From a virus: a DNA stretch of 51,470 nucleotides. This document shows positions 1 to 7,331 of the stretch, piece by piece. Each line of letters starts with the position of its first letter. Position 1 is the first letter of the stretch. The notes beneath the pieces are model-generated. The model ran no database searches. It was not told the DNA's origin and saw only the letters and a program-made list of their open reading frames with translations. The stretch lies in IMG/VR virus record IMGVR_UViG_3300050821_023966, positions 1-51,470 of that record; one strand, given 5' to 3'. Both the position numbers and the translations under genes were made by a program.

Positions 1-1182
1 TCATACTTTCCATCCTATTGTTTCTTTATGTTTTTCCTTGTGGTTATTATCCACCTCAATATTGTAAATTTCAGCCAAACTCATTGGTTCCGTGACCTTA
101 AACGTTTTCTTTTGTTTATCAACTAAAGATTGCGCGTCCTCTATCGACAATTTCTCAAAAGCGTGTTCATAATGCAATCTTCCTTTGCGAAGTAATGCCT
201 TATCGACATTTTCACGAGCAGTGTTGAACGTCAGAATAATAGTTAAATTCAACATACTTCCAAGAATACCATCACCGATATTCAACAACGATGACACCAA
301 ACTTTCATTTCCATGATTATCTTCTCTGCTTAATACAGCTTTTTCAGCATCCTCCAATACCAATACACTGTTAGGGTGATTTAGTAATACAGGAATAATG
401 TTAGGGCTTGTCAAGGCGTCAATAAAAGTGGTAGGAATAAAAATAAACATTCTTTTTCCACCAAAATGTTTGGCCAAATATTTGATATAAGTGGTTTTTC
501 CAGTGCCAGCACTTCCATGAAACAGAAATAATCCATTACGATTACCGTCCAACTTCTCCAAAATATTCTTATGGTGATCAACAAATTGTTTCCCATAATT
601 ACACTCCATATCCAAATTCTTACTGAACTTGTCATCAATTGGGAGTTGTTTTACCTCAACACTATCCCCATTGTTCATCAATATGCCGAAAAATGTATTA
701 TTGTTATAATCATTCTTTTTAGCAAATTTCTTGTTAATGAACATGATTGCTTCTGACAATTCCGCTCTATTGAAACTGGAAGCACCGAGATAAGAATTGT
801 CCTTATCGATGGTGACTTTAATTATAATAGGGTCAGTCAGTGTCATCGTGTCCAGTTTTTTCTCAACTATAAATACATAACAGCACGATCCAACTTCATC
901 GTACATGTCAAGATTCTTCATTAATTTGACAATGTCGGAGCCTGACTTGTTTTCAGATGATTCATCTGAATCAAACATGATGGAGTCACCAAAAAGATTG
1001 GCATTCTCCTTTAAATACTCCACAAGCTTTGGGCCATCAAGTGAGTTTATATAACGCGAAGAAGTTATTCTTTTTTCATTTTTGGTTTTATATAAATACC
1101 AACACAATCCTCCAGCATCAAGATAACTATAATTGTGATTACTATAAATTGTCTTATGTTCTTTCAACGTAGTATTACTCAT
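1..1182 (-). CDS. AAA+ ATPase, BCS1-like
   Basis: 393-aa protein. Residues ~217-224 carry a Walker A motif (GSAGTGKT) and ~270-278 a Walker B motif (SVLVLEDAE). A second-region asparagine (TFN) and an arginine-rich stretch (LLRKGRLHYEHAF) follow, as in the AAA/BCS1-type core. The N-terminal ~200 residues are not recognised and probably form a substrate or oligomerisation domain. The stop codon lies at the window edge, so the gene is complete. It is the last gene of the minus-strand run starting with dCMP deaminase. AAA+ identity is firm; the substrate (protein remodelling or DNA) is unknown. Confidence 0.85.
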   Translation of the reverse strand: MSNTTLKEHKTIYSNHNYSYLDAGGLCWYLYKTKNEKRITSSRYINSLDGPKLVEYLKENANLFGDSIMFDSDESSENKSGSDIVKLMKNLDMYDEVGSCCYVFIVEKKLDTMTLTDPIIIKVTIDKDNSYLGASSFNRAELSEAIMFINKKFAKKNDYNNNTFFGILMNNGDSVEVKQLPIDDKFSKNLDMECNYGKQFVDHHKNILEKLDGNRNGLFLFHGSAGTGKTTYIKYLAKHFGGKRMFIFIPTTFIDALTSPNIIPVLLNHPNSVLVLEDAEKAVLSREDNHGNESLVSSLLNIGDGILGSMLNLTIILTFNTARENVDKALLRKGRLHYEHAFEKLSIEDAQSLVDKQKKTFKVTEPMSLAEIYNIEVDNNHKEKHKETIGWKV

Positions 1183-1190
1183 ATTTTATT

Positions 1191-1658
1191 TTACTTAGTA
1201 TAACAAATTACTTTACCAAAGTCAAACTCTTTTACAACTAATTGTTTAGGAAACAGATGTTCAAAAGGACTCATGAAAGTGTCCCCTTCATATTCCTTGT
1301 CAATTTCCGTAACATAGAATTCTGTTATTTTAGGCATTAATAATTCGTATATTGTTTTGCCCCCCGCCACAATAACATTATCTGGAACAATATTAACATT
1401 TGACGTATAATGATACATAGTCCATTCTCCTCCACCAGACATTCCTCCTGCACCCTCTTTAATTGTATTGGATAATACCCATATAGTTCTATTCTTTAAT
1501 GGCGGTAACTTCTTATATGTTCCTCCTCCAACCAATATAGATTTATTTATGGTGAATTCCTTAAACCACTTGAAATCATCTTTATATATTCTACCCCATG
1601 GAAGATCACCATTTAACCCAATTGCCCTATTCTTTGCCATTGCCATTATTGCTTGCAT
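1191..1658 (-). CDS. folA: Dihydrofolate reductase
   Basis: 155 aa, the usual DHFR length. The N-terminus MAKNRAIGLNGDLPW matches the family MAxNxxIGxxxxLPW motif, followed by DFKWFK, a GGGTYKKLP nucleotide-binding turn and VAGGKTIYELL near residue 100 (family VxGGxxIY). It reduces dihydrofolate to tetrahydrofolate with NADPH, supporting dTMP and purine synthesis. It overlaps the upstream Cys-rich gene by 13 nt and shares the operon with dCMP deaminase and a MazG-like protein, a typical phage nucleotide-supply set. Confidence 0.93.
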   Translation of the reverse strand: MQAIMAMAKNRAIGLNGDLPWGRIYKDDFKWFKEFTINKSILVGGGTYKKLPPLKNRTIWVLSNTIKEGAGGMSGGGEWTMYHYTSNVNIVPDNVIVAGGKTIYELLMPKITEFYVTEIDKEYEGDTFMSPFEHLFPKQLVVKEFDFGKVICYTK

Positions 1659-1888
1659 ATTATTTTTTCCATAAAACTACATGAATTTTGTGCCAATCCC
1701 TCACCTTTATGGTTTTTGCATGTAGGATTGCTACAATATATCCACCAATCCCAATCCACATATGGTTCATCGATTACATTACAGCATATGTCAATGAGTG
1801 GCCATCCACAATCTTTACACCAACATTCCTCGGTATCAAACATGGTTGCGGTACAAGTAGTTTTATCTTTTCCATTCATCATATACAT
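1646..1888 (-). CDS. Small cysteine-rich, probable zinc-binding protein
   Basis: 80 aa. Contains ECWCKDCGWP (CxxC type), a CC pair, and YCSNPTCKNH, suggesting one or two zinc sites. Many Trp residues sit around the Cys clusters. It overlaps both neighbours by about 10 nt, so it is translationally coupled. Function unknown. Confidence 0.7.
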   Translation of the reverse strand: MYMMNGKDKTTCTATMFDTEECWCKDCGWPLIDICCNVIDEPYVDWDWWIYCSNPTCKNHKGEGLAQNSCSFMEKIICKQ

Positions 1889-2133
1889 TGTTTCCTACTA
1901 CCGTCATCAAATGCTGATTGAGTTGCCCTAGTCATTTTTATTAAATCATTTAAATCGATCCTATATCTATCAATAGTATATGACTCAATTGCTCCAAGCA
2001 AATCGCTCAATTCGATCAATTCCATTACACGATTACCTTGCCTATTGGCGTCAATAAATTCCTCATATTCTTCTTGTATTTTGGAAGGAAATCCCAAGAT
2101 TCCCTTATTTATTTTATTTATATGATATCCCAT
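1879..2133 (-). CDS. MazG-like nucleotide pyrophosphohydrolase
   Basis: 84 aa. The segment KIQEEYEEFIDANRQ (residues 18-32) followed by ELSDLLGAIESY (42-53) matches the EExxE...ExxDxx metal-binding helices of the all-alpha NTP pyrophosphatase (MazG/dUTPase-2) superfamily. Members hydrolyse (d)NTPs to NMPs; the phage substrate cannot be told. Lies between the aaRS-like and Cys-rich genes and overlaps both. Confidence 0.72.
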   Translation of the reverse strand: MGYHINKINKGILGFPSKIQEEYEEFIDANRQGNRVMELIELSDLLGAIESYTIDRYRIDLNDLIKMTRATQSAFDDGSRKQCI

Positions 2134-2755
2134 ATGTTTCTAATAATCTACTTAATCTAGGTTCGGCCACACCAGTTCCATAAATCCATTTAAGGAAATT
2201 ACAATGTCTTATACCATAGCTACCGAGTTCTACCCCTCGATACATTAAATCATATGACGGATATAGATATGCATCATTAACATTAACTTCGGCAATCTTT
2301 TCAAATCCATCCCAAATATATACATCATCTTTTTCATCTACACCTGATATCCATGAATCATTAACTTTTGGTAATAAGCAATACTTTCTAAAGAAATCTC
2401 TAGCCGAATGAATAACATTCCTCAACTGTTCCTTACTTACATCATCCGTGATTATTAATTCATTTTTGATAAAATATTTAGTATGCCACACATCAAATGT
2501 TTCATCCCTGAAGCACGGAGTTGTTGTCTGAAACTTCCCTTTTGGTAGAAATCCCTTATTATATAGATATAAAAACGATTGTTCCCCACTTGCCACCAAC
2601 ACCTTGGATTTTTCGGAAATTGAAAAATTAGGAATTCCCTCTGGTTTCGTTATGTCCGAAATATCTTTGGTGACTGTCCAAGGAGACTCGATTCTCGAAA
2701 ATCCACACTTCTCGTAGTATTTAACGGATTCAGCAATTATATTATAATCAATCAT
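2114..2755 (-). CDS. Minimal class II aminoacyl-tRNA-synthetase-like protein
   Basis: 213 aa. All three class II signatures are visible in order: a motif-1-like GFSRIESPWTV (residues ~18-28), motif 2 CFRDE followed by WHTKYFIKNEL (~82-100), and motif 3 YGTGVAEPRLSRLLE (~192-206) with its conserved Arg. No anticodon-binding domain is present. Relatives with only a catalytic core include asparagine synthetase A, HisZ and EpmA, so it may charge something other than tRNA. It overlaps the dCMP deaminase stop (ATGA). The tRNA-rich context makes a tRNA-related role attractive but unproven. Confidence 0.78.
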   Translation of the reverse strand: MIDYNIIAESVKYYEKCGFSRIESPWTVTKDISDITKPEGIPNFSISEKSKVLVASGEQSFLYLYNKGFLPKGKFQTTTPCFRDETFDVWHTKYFIKNELIITDDVSKEQLRNVIHSARDFFRKYCLLPKVNDSWISGVDEKDDVYIWDGFEKIAEVNVNDAYLYPSYDLMYRGVELGSYGIRHCNFLKWIYGTGVAEPRLSRLLETYGISYK

Positions 2756-3333
2756 ACTGTATAAATCTTTCCACTAATCCTAGTAGTTACTCCCAATATC
2801 ATATCAAAAATTCTTATAGGTATTCCTGCTTCATTAAACATAATGGTTGTGCGATCATCATGTCCTGACCATTTTTCCTTCTTGACTGTGTCCCAAACTT
2901 CTCCCCATTGTTTATGAAATACCACTTCTTGAACACCAGCTTGAATTATTCCTCTAGCACAATCGGTGCATGGTGTGTAGTTGGTAAACATGATAGAGCC
3001 AATGGTTTTTATTCCTTTACGCGCAGCATTATAAATAGCATTCCGTTCGCCGTGCTCAAACCAGTGATACTTTTCAGGACTGATATTCCTTTCGATGACA
3101 GTGTCGGTTACTTTTCGACAGATACCATTATATCCTTCTGAGATAACACCACCATCAGACACAAGAACGGCACCAATTTGAGTTGATCTATCTTTGCTTT
3201 TTGAACCAATTAAATAGACATGCCGCATAAACAATTCATCAAATGATGGTATATGCGGTTCTTTATTATCTATTACAACGGAGCTATCTGTGGGTAGACT
3301 GCCTATATCGATATCAACACTTCTTAAAAACAT
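2752..3333 (-). CDS. Deoxycytidylate (dCMP) deaminase
   Basis: 193 aa from the chosen start. Zinc motifs: HGERNAIYNAAR (His-x-Glu, proton shuttle) and PCTDCARGII (PCxxC). Core SKDRSTQIGAVLV fits the dCMP deaminase family, which converts dCMP to dUMP for thymidylate synthesis. The open frame extends 22 codons further, but a consensus promoter (TTGACA-N17-TATACT, 3340-3368) occupies that extension and its -10 ends 6 nt before the ATG at 3333. A leaderless start at 3333 is therefore preferred. Confidence 0.92.
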   Translation of the reverse strand: MFLRSVDIDIGSLPTDSSVVIDNKEPHIPSFDELFMRHVYLIGSKSKDRSTQIGAVLVSDGGVISEGYNGICRKVTDTVIERNISPEKYHWFEHGERNAIYNAARKGIKTIGSIMFTNYTPCTDCARGIIQAGVQEVVFHKQWGEVWDTVKKEKWSGHDDRTTIMFNEAGIPIRIFDMILGVTTRISGKIYTV

Positions 3334-3339
3334 AAAAAT

Positions 3340-3368
3340 AGTATATACTATGATAAAATTATTGTCAA
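3340..3368 (-). promoter_or_regulatory. Sigma70-type promoter of dCMP deaminase
   Basis: TTGACA (3368-3363), 17-nt spacer, TATACT (3345-3340). The predicted start point falls on or next to the ATG at 3333. Confidence 0.8.
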
Positions 3369-3387
3369 CATTCATATTTATTATAAT

Positions 3388-3543
3388 ATGAATACCCATA
3401 ATGATAATGTTAGATATTTTGAATCGGAGGAATACGGAATTTGGTTGAAATTAGCTCATAATAAGCCACCACAAAAAGATACTGGGTATTGGTATTATGA
3501 CACTACAGAAAAAGTTTGGAAGTTTAAGGAAGGAACTAATTGA
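3388..3543 (+). CDS. Possible 51-aa protein on the opposite strand
   Basis: ATG at 3388, stop TGA at 3541. Composition looks protein-like (RYFESEEYGIWLKLAH, then GYWYYDTTEKVWKFKEGTN). It starts back-to-back with the dCMP deaminase promoter and is the only plus-strand frame here. No promoter of its own was seen. Function unknown. Confidence 0.4.
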   Translation: MNTHNDNVRYFESEEYGIWLKLAHNKPPQKDTGYWYYDTTEKVWKFKEGTN

Positions 3544-3544
3544 T

Positions 3545-4591
3545 TTAATGGATTTCACATAAGTGTTCCAATAGTCTATCACTAAATCGCATAGAATTTA
3601 TCAGCCTGAGATTACAGCTTCAATGTCAACCTTTTGTTACATTATACCTATCTTGCGGACAGGCTTCTTAACTTATCCACTAATACGCTTGCGCTATACT
3701 AGTATTTGACACGACTGCTTTTTTAGAGTTGTAGCTTTTCAACTTTAACATCAGAATATTCTACCTTTATCCATCCGTCTACCATCGCTGGCAGTTAAGG
3801 CTTGCGGGCCACCGTTCAGACTCCGATAAACAACTACATCCTTGCGAGATTTCATTGCCTGTATTACCTTGCGGCTACAGAATTAAGTCACTTTCATCTG
3901 ACATAAGCACCGACTTTGCTTTTTTATGTGATAGTTGGTTTGACCCAACAACCTATTGTTTAATATACAATTGCTCTACCATGAGCTATATCGAACTTAA
4001 CGATGACGTGCGGTGCTTGTGGTTTCATTATCTTTTGGATAACAATATGCCACACACCATCTGAGTTTCTCTTGCGGATACTTCTCCGAATTTCAAGATT
4101 ATGTGCCTTGGTTGCCTTCTAGCCCACTCTCTATCATTCTACATATAAACTCTTGATTGCGGTCTTGAATCTATACGTTTAGCTTAATCCTTAACCTTAA
4201 ATGTTTTGCTGTGCCAGAGGATAGTCGGCTAAACTACCTAGAATACTTACAGTGTTACCCTCAGTACTCATTTAACACCATCTTCAGATATACCACCACC
4301 TTTTGAGTGATAGATAACGGATTTGCTGGTTGCTTGAGTGTCCTAATATTGCTACTAGGCGCAGATCGGTTAAGCGATTACTGCTTTCATAACCATTGCT
4401 GGTTACTATCTTATGGAGATCAAGCTCCCCAAATTCATCTAACAAAGATCAATGGTTTAATTCCTGTTTTCACACCATAAGTTCGATAACGCACAGAAAC
4501 TGCGATCAGTCATTATATTCGCCGTTCGTCAGACTGATAATTGAGAACGTGCCATTCAGTTTACTAGGAACTGACACCCAAATCCAACTGT
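3545..4591 (-). ncRNA. Large structured non-coding RNA (~1 kb), GOLLD/ROOL-like class suspected
   Basis: A ~1,050-nt stretch with no sustained reading frame sits behind a consensus promoter (4598-4625) on the minus strand. The RNA has at least six stem-loops capped by GCAA (sequences CCGCAAG or GCGCAAGC), many other hairpins, and a tRNA-like domain (3930-3992). Its 3' end carries a possible hairpin (GGAACAC/GTGAAATCC around 3549-3568). Giant ornate RNAs such as GOLLD and ROOL are known from phages and often lie near tRNA arrays, as here. Family assignment is inference from size, structure and context. Confidence 0.7.
3930..3992 (-). ncRNA. tRNA-like domain inside the large RNA
   Basis: Read on the minus strand: a 4-bp closing stem GATA/TATC, a D-arm-like GCTC-ATGGTA-GAGC, an anticodon-arm-like ATTGT-ATATTAA-ACAAT (ATT at positions 34-36, T at 33), and a T-arm-like GTTGG/CCAAC stem with a 6-nt loop. 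No CCA end and only a 4-bp acceptor, so it is not an ordinary tRNA gene. Confidence 0.55.
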
Positions 4592-4597
4592 TTATAT

Positions 4598-4625
4598 ATT
4601 ATATCAGACTTTTGTCCGATGTCAA
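4598..4625 (-). promoter_or_regulatory. Promoter of the large RNA, with dyad spacer
   Basis: TTGACA (4625-4620), 16-nt spacer, TATAAT (4603-4598) with an extended -10 TGA. The spacer is an imperfect inverted repeat TCGGAC-AAAA-GTCTGA, a possible operator. Confidence 0.85.
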
Positions 4626-4745
4626 AGGTTTTTTTAGGAATTCTTTAAGAATCTTTTTCTTTTCCTTTACCCATTTTTTGGGATCGCCAAGACCTTTATA
4701 CGCTTCTTTCTTGGTAATTTCCTTTCCACTAATAAATTGTTTCAT
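4599..4745 (-). CDS. Small lysine-rich protein (48 aa), unknown
   Basis: MKQFISGKEITKKEAYKG start, then a Lys-rich helix-like segment. The downstream RNA promoter is embedded in its last codons. Oddly, a TTGACA-N16-TATAAT promoter abuts its ATG with no gap, so a transcript from that promoter would begin inside the gene. Translation would then need readthrough from the upstream gene. Confidence 0.5.
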   Translation of the reverse strand: MKQFISGKEITKKEAYKGLGDPKKWVKEKKKILKEFLKKPLTSDKSLI

Positions 4746-4773
4746 ATTATATCACCGATTCAATCAATGTCAA
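4746..4773 (-). promoter_or_regulatory. Sigma70-type promoter abutting an ATG
   Basis: TTGACA (4773-4768), N16, TATAAT (4751-4746), extended -10 TGA. The -35 overlaps the end of the TrpC-like gene. The -10 touches the ATG at 4745. Confidence 0.75.
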
Positions 4774-5407
4774 CTAGTTTCCCACAAAAATCTATCAAAT
4801 TTGTTCCAACTATGTATCCAAACACATATGGATTAACCTGACTAATATCGGATATATTACTGGCTTGTATTACTTTTCCACACTTTTTAATATATTTATC
4901 TAATTCAGATATCGTGTGCTGCTTTCCAGTTAACAAGTCTCTTGAATTACACACTACTGTATTTTCCATTAAAAATTTATTCCATTTTGTCTTATGGAGA
5001 TTATCCATGTAATCATAACTTTGTTTGTCACCAACCGACAAAAACGCTTCATATGATTTTCTCTTATCGTCAGGTAATTCAATGTTTGATAATTCAAAAA
5101 TGCAACGACTGGCCAGATATTCAGATTTCGGTACTCTATCGACTGATAATACAAAATCCGCCCCATGATACAATGCCGTTTGAACTGCTTCGTCGGAACC
5201 ATGTAAACCTTTTGCTAAAATAGGTTTATCTGTGAACTTCCTAACGTATGATATGGTATCAAAATCACCACCCCATAACGCATTAGTATGAACCGATATC
5301 CAATCCCCATAATTAATAGCATATTCCATTAATTTTGAAAAAGTGTATTTGGATTCATAACCAAATGGTGATTTGGTCTTTATTTCCGCTATAAAAATTG
5401 GTTTCAT
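4760..5407 (-). CDS. Indole-3-glycerol-phosphate synthase-like TIM-barrel protein
   Basis: 215 aa. IAEIKTKSPFG at residues 6-16 matches the TrpC IAEIKRxSPS strand 1. GDWISVHTNALWGGDFDTI resembles the TrpC strand-2 region (ISVLTExxFFGG), KPILAKGL the strand-3 region, GADFVLSV the strand-4 region, and NSRDLLT the conserved N(N/S)RDL. It is shorter than full TrpC (~255 aa), lacking the N-terminal extension. TrpC closes the indole ring in tryptophan synthesis; activity here is uncertain. Confidence 0.7.
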   Translation of the reverse strand: MKPIFIAEIKTKSPFGYESKYTFSKLMEYAINYGDWISVHTNALWGGDFDTISYVRKFTDKPILAKGLHGSDEAVQTALYHGADFVLSVDRVPKSEYLASRCIFELSNIELPDDKRKSYEAFLSVGDKQSYDYMDNLHKTKWNKFLMENTVVCNSRDLLTGKQHTISELDKYIKKCGKVIQASNISDISQVNPYVFGYIVGTNLIDFCGKLVDID

Positions 5408-5625
5408 TGTTTACTTGATGTGATAAATGCTTCATCATCCACAATATCGACATTAACATTCTTAAACTTTAAACTGCCTTTGGTATGTGGATTATTCGGA
5501 GTTTCTTTTGTTGACCAACCTACCGTTGACGTTACATGTTTCACATAATAGGTATTACCTTTCGCTTTTAACACCCACATTGGCACAGTATTGTCAACCA
5601 AATGATGTTTGTTAAAGTGAAACAC
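5404..5625 (-). CDS. Hypothetical protein (73 aa)
   Basis: Unrecognised. The frame starts with GTG at 5625; an internal ATG (MWVLKAKGNTYYVKHVTST) at 5580 is a plausible alternative. It overlaps the TrpC-like start by 4 nt (ATGA), suggesting coupling. Confidence 0.6.
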   Translation of the reverse strand: MFHFNKHHLVDNTVPMWVLKAKGNTYYVKHVTSTVGWSTKETPNNPHTKGSLKFKNVNVDIVDDEAFITSSKQ

Positions 5626-5665
5626 AACTTCACTACATTCCTACAGTTTTTCGTTTTTCATAAAT

Positions 5666-5741
5666 TGGAGGTCAGGGGAGGGATTAAACCTCCGATATGC
5701 TGCTTTGCAGACAGCCGCCTTAGTCTCTTGGCTACCCGACC
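5666..5741 (-). tRNA. tRNA-Cys(GCA)
   Basis: Acceptor GGTCGGG/CCTGACC, anticodon loop CTGCAAA, T73 as in Cys tRNAs, CCA encoded. Confidence 0.93.
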
Positions 5742-5761
5742 ATTTAAATTTTATACTTCAT

Positions 5762-5789
5762 AGTATATCACCACTTTTTATAAAGTCAA
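5762..5789 (-). promoter_or_regulatory. Promoter of tRNA-Cys
   Basis: TTGACT, N16, TATACT with TGA before the -10. It ends 20 nt upstream of the tRNA. Confidence 0.8.
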
Positions 5790-5809
5790 ATACTATTTTA
5801 AACTATTTT

Positions 5810-5887
5810 TGGTGGGCTAGGAGGGACTCGAACCCTCATTATCCAATTATGCACAATACGGGTAGAAACCGTCGCCATTACACGCCC
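5810..5887 (-). tRNA. Atypical tRNA, anticodon TCT (Arg?)
   Basis: Anticodon arm ACGG-TTTCTAC-CCGT and T arm GAGGG-TTCGAGT-CCCTC are sound and CCA is encoded. Only 4 of 7 acceptor pairs form in a row (GGGC/GCCC), the D arm is nearly absent, and the variable region is about 20 nt. Possibly degenerate. Confidence 0.6.
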
Positions 5888-5905
5888 ATTAAAATTCTAC
5901 TAAAT

Positions 5906-6016
5906 TCATTCACACAATATTACAATTAAAATCATGGTAAATGCCAATTTAATTCTAAACCGCATCGCCATGTACTCATTGATGGTAATATCAGAGAATT
6001 TCTTATATTTAATCAT
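5906..6016 (-). CDS. Small membrane peptide (36 aa)
   Basis: MIKYKKFSDIT start, hydrophobic C-terminal stretch LAFTMILIVILC, so a single membrane segment is likely. A TTGACA-N16-TATAAT promoter (6023-6050) ends 6 nt before the ATG, predicting a leaderless mRNA. Function unknown. Confidence 0.55.
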   Translation of the reverse strand: MIKYKKFSDITINEYMAMRFRIKLAFTMILIVILCE

Positions 6017-6022
6017 ATACTT

Positions 6023-6050
6023 ATTATATATCTATTCAGATAAATGTCAA
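6023..6050 (-). promoter_or_regulatory. Leaderless-type promoter of the 36-aa gene
   Basis: TTGACA, N16, TATAAT, then AAGTAT and the ATG. Confidence 0.8.
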
Positions 6051-6058
6051 GTATAAAA

Positions 6059-6134
6059 TGGTAGGTCAGCAGGGACTCGAACCCTGAAAAACACGTTCGA
6101 AGCGTATTATGATATCCAATTTCATCACCAACCC
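6059..6134 (-). tRNA. tRNA-Arg(TCG)
   Basis: Acceptor GGGTTGG/CTGACCT, anticodon loop CTTCGAA, T arm CAGGG-TTCGAGT-CCCTG, CCA encoded. Promoter at 6153-6181. Confidence 0.9.
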
Positions 6135-6152
6135 GTTAAAAATTTCTCAATA

Positions 6153-6181
6153 AGAATATATTATCTTTGAGAAGAAGTCAA
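6153..6181 (-). promoter_or_regulatory. Promoter of tRNA-Arg(TCG)
   Basis: TTGACT, N17, TATTCT, embedded in the 3' end of the upstream small gene. Confidence 0.7.
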
Positions 6182-6325
6182 GTGGAATTTCTTACAAAAT
6201 TTGCACTTATAAAACCGCAAATCCGTTACTCCACCATATGATTCTTGATTCATACGATTAATGGCAGCACCAGCTTCCTCTTTACTAGTATATTGCCGCT
6301 TATTCTTACATTCCCACTTGCTCAT
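6161..6325 (-). CDS. Small CxxC protein (54 aa)
   Basis: MSKWECKNKRQYTSKEEAG start and YKCKFCKKFHL near the C-terminus give a Cys pair plus a CxxC, a probable zinc knuckle. The start overlaps the stop of the preceding 40-aa gene (ATGA). Function unknown. Confidence 0.6.
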   Translation of the reverse strand: MSKWECKNKRQYTSKEEAGAAINRMNQESYGGVTDLRFYKCKFCKKFHLTSSQR

Positions 6326-6444
6326 ATACCATATTTTGTTATAAATCTATTAATTAATTTGGCTAATCTAGCCGCTCTGAATGAATCACATGATTTGATT
6401 TCAATTAATAGTTTTTTGATTCGCCGTTTATTGTTTATATTCAT
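6322..6444 (-). CDS. Small basic protein (40 aa)
   Basis: MNINNKRRIKKLLIEIKSC start; basic, helix-like. Coupled to the following CxxC gene. Unknown. Confidence 0.5.
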   Translation of the reverse strand: MNINNKRRIKKLLIEIKSCDSFRAARLAKLINRFITKYGI

Positions 6445-6483
6445 ATTATAAATCCTCTTTATCTAAATATTTTTTCATAAAAA

Positions 6484-6571
6484 TGGCGGTAAGCAGAAGA
6501 ATCGAACTCCACCCCCTTGCGGGAGCCATCATCTTTCCAAGATGCGCCCATACCATACGGGTTTACTTACC
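6484..6571 (-). tRNA. tRNA-Ser(GGA)
   Basis: Acceptor GGTAAGT/GCTTACC, anticodon loop TTGGAAA, long variable arm with CTCCC/GGGGG as expected for Ser, G73, CCA encoded. Confidence 0.92.
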
Positions 6572-6575
6572 AAAA

Positions 6576-6663
6576 TGGAGGAAGAAGTGAGATTCGAACT
6601 CACGGAACTGTTACGTTCAGTAATTTAGTAGATTACCGCCTTAAGCCACTCGGCCATTCTTCC
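6576..6663 (-). tRNA. tRNA-Ser(ACT)
   Basis: Acceptor GGAAGAA/TTCTTCC, anticodon stem GTAAT/ATTAC with loop CTACTAA, class II variable arm, CCA encoded. A at position 34 is unusual for this box (normally GCT). Confidence 0.85.
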
Positions 6664-6664
6664 G

Positions 6665-6761
6665 TGGCGGAACACACAGAGCACGATTCTGATGCGCAAT
6701 CATAACGAAAGGCACGATGAGTTTAGCAAACTCTCCTAATTCCCCGACTAGTTTATGTTCC
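6665..6761 (-). tRNA. tRNA-Ser(GCT)
   Basis: Acceptor GGAACAT/GTGTTCC, anticodon loop TTGCTAA, very long variable arm shared almost verbatim with tRNA-Ser(TGA). The T loop ATCGTGC deviates from TTCNANN. CCA encoded. Confidence 0.85.
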
Positions 6762-6764
6762 ATT

Positions 6765-7082
6765 TTACAAATTTATACTATCATTATACGCTTTTTCGTA
6801 TGAACTGTCAATCATTTTATACAAATCATTTGGGTGAAATTCATCAACATGCGTTGTATTGTTACTGATATGATATTGTTCAGCCTTTAAATGGCATTCT
6901 GAGCACAATGAGATACCGTTACTTAATACATATCCACCATTGGGCATTTCATGTCTATCCGTAATATGGTGAGCATCTAACAATTCATTACATTGACAGA
7001 CTTTACATTTATGGGAATCACGGGCAAACACACTTTCTCTAAATGTTTTTCGCCATTCTTTATGTAATTGTTTGTCGCTCAT
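6765..7082 (-). CDS. HNH endonuclease (105 aa)
   Basis: CKVCQCNELLDAHHIT (CxxC, then the HH of HNH), SNGISLCSECH, His-rich tail. Classic minimal HNH homing-type nuclease. It sits immediately upstream of a tRNA cluster, 4 nt after the preceding small gene. Confidence 0.85.
   Translation of the reverse strand: MSDKQLHKEWRKTFRESVFARDSHKCKVCQCNELLDAHHITDRHEMPNGGYVLSNGISLCSECHLKAEQYHISNNTTHVDEFHPNDLYKMIDSSYEKAYNDSINL
6783..6811 (-). promoter_or_regulatory. Promoter of the Ser tRNA cluster
   Basis: TTGACA, N17, TATAAT, 22 nt upstream of tRNA-Ser(GCT), inside the end of the HNH gene. Confidence 0.8.
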
Positions 7083-7085
7083 AAC

Positions 7086-7277
7086 TCACCTTATAACTTT
7101 TGCATCCTTATATGGATTTCTCCATTCATATTCTTCACATGCTCTCATTTGAGCACGGATTTTTTCGACAGATGGCTTAGGCATATTCCTTAATTTTTCC
7201 ATTCTATCTTTCAACCATTGCGGTGCCTGTATAACTTCTCGTTCAGAGAGTTCACCATACATTGTTATTTTTTCCAT
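7086..7277 (-). CDS. Hypothetical protein (63 aa)
   Basis: MEKITMYGELSEREVIQAP start, Arg/Glu-rich, no motif recognised. Directly upstream of and probably co-transcribed with the HNH gene. Confidence 0.6.
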   Translation of the reverse strand: MEKITMYGELSEREVIQAPQWLKDRMEKLRNMPKPSVEKIRAQMRACEEYEWRNPYKDAKVIR

Positions 7278-7331
7278 ATTAAATTTTGGCGGATTATGAA
7301 GGTTTCAAAAATTCAAATCATATTTATATAT

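Noticed and set aside
3855-4836. Plus-strand open frames (69 and 146 codons) over the large-RNA region
   Set aside because: They cover hairpin-rich sequence behind a minus-strand promoter, have poor amino-acid composition, and conflict with the 48-aa gene and the TrpC-like gene end.
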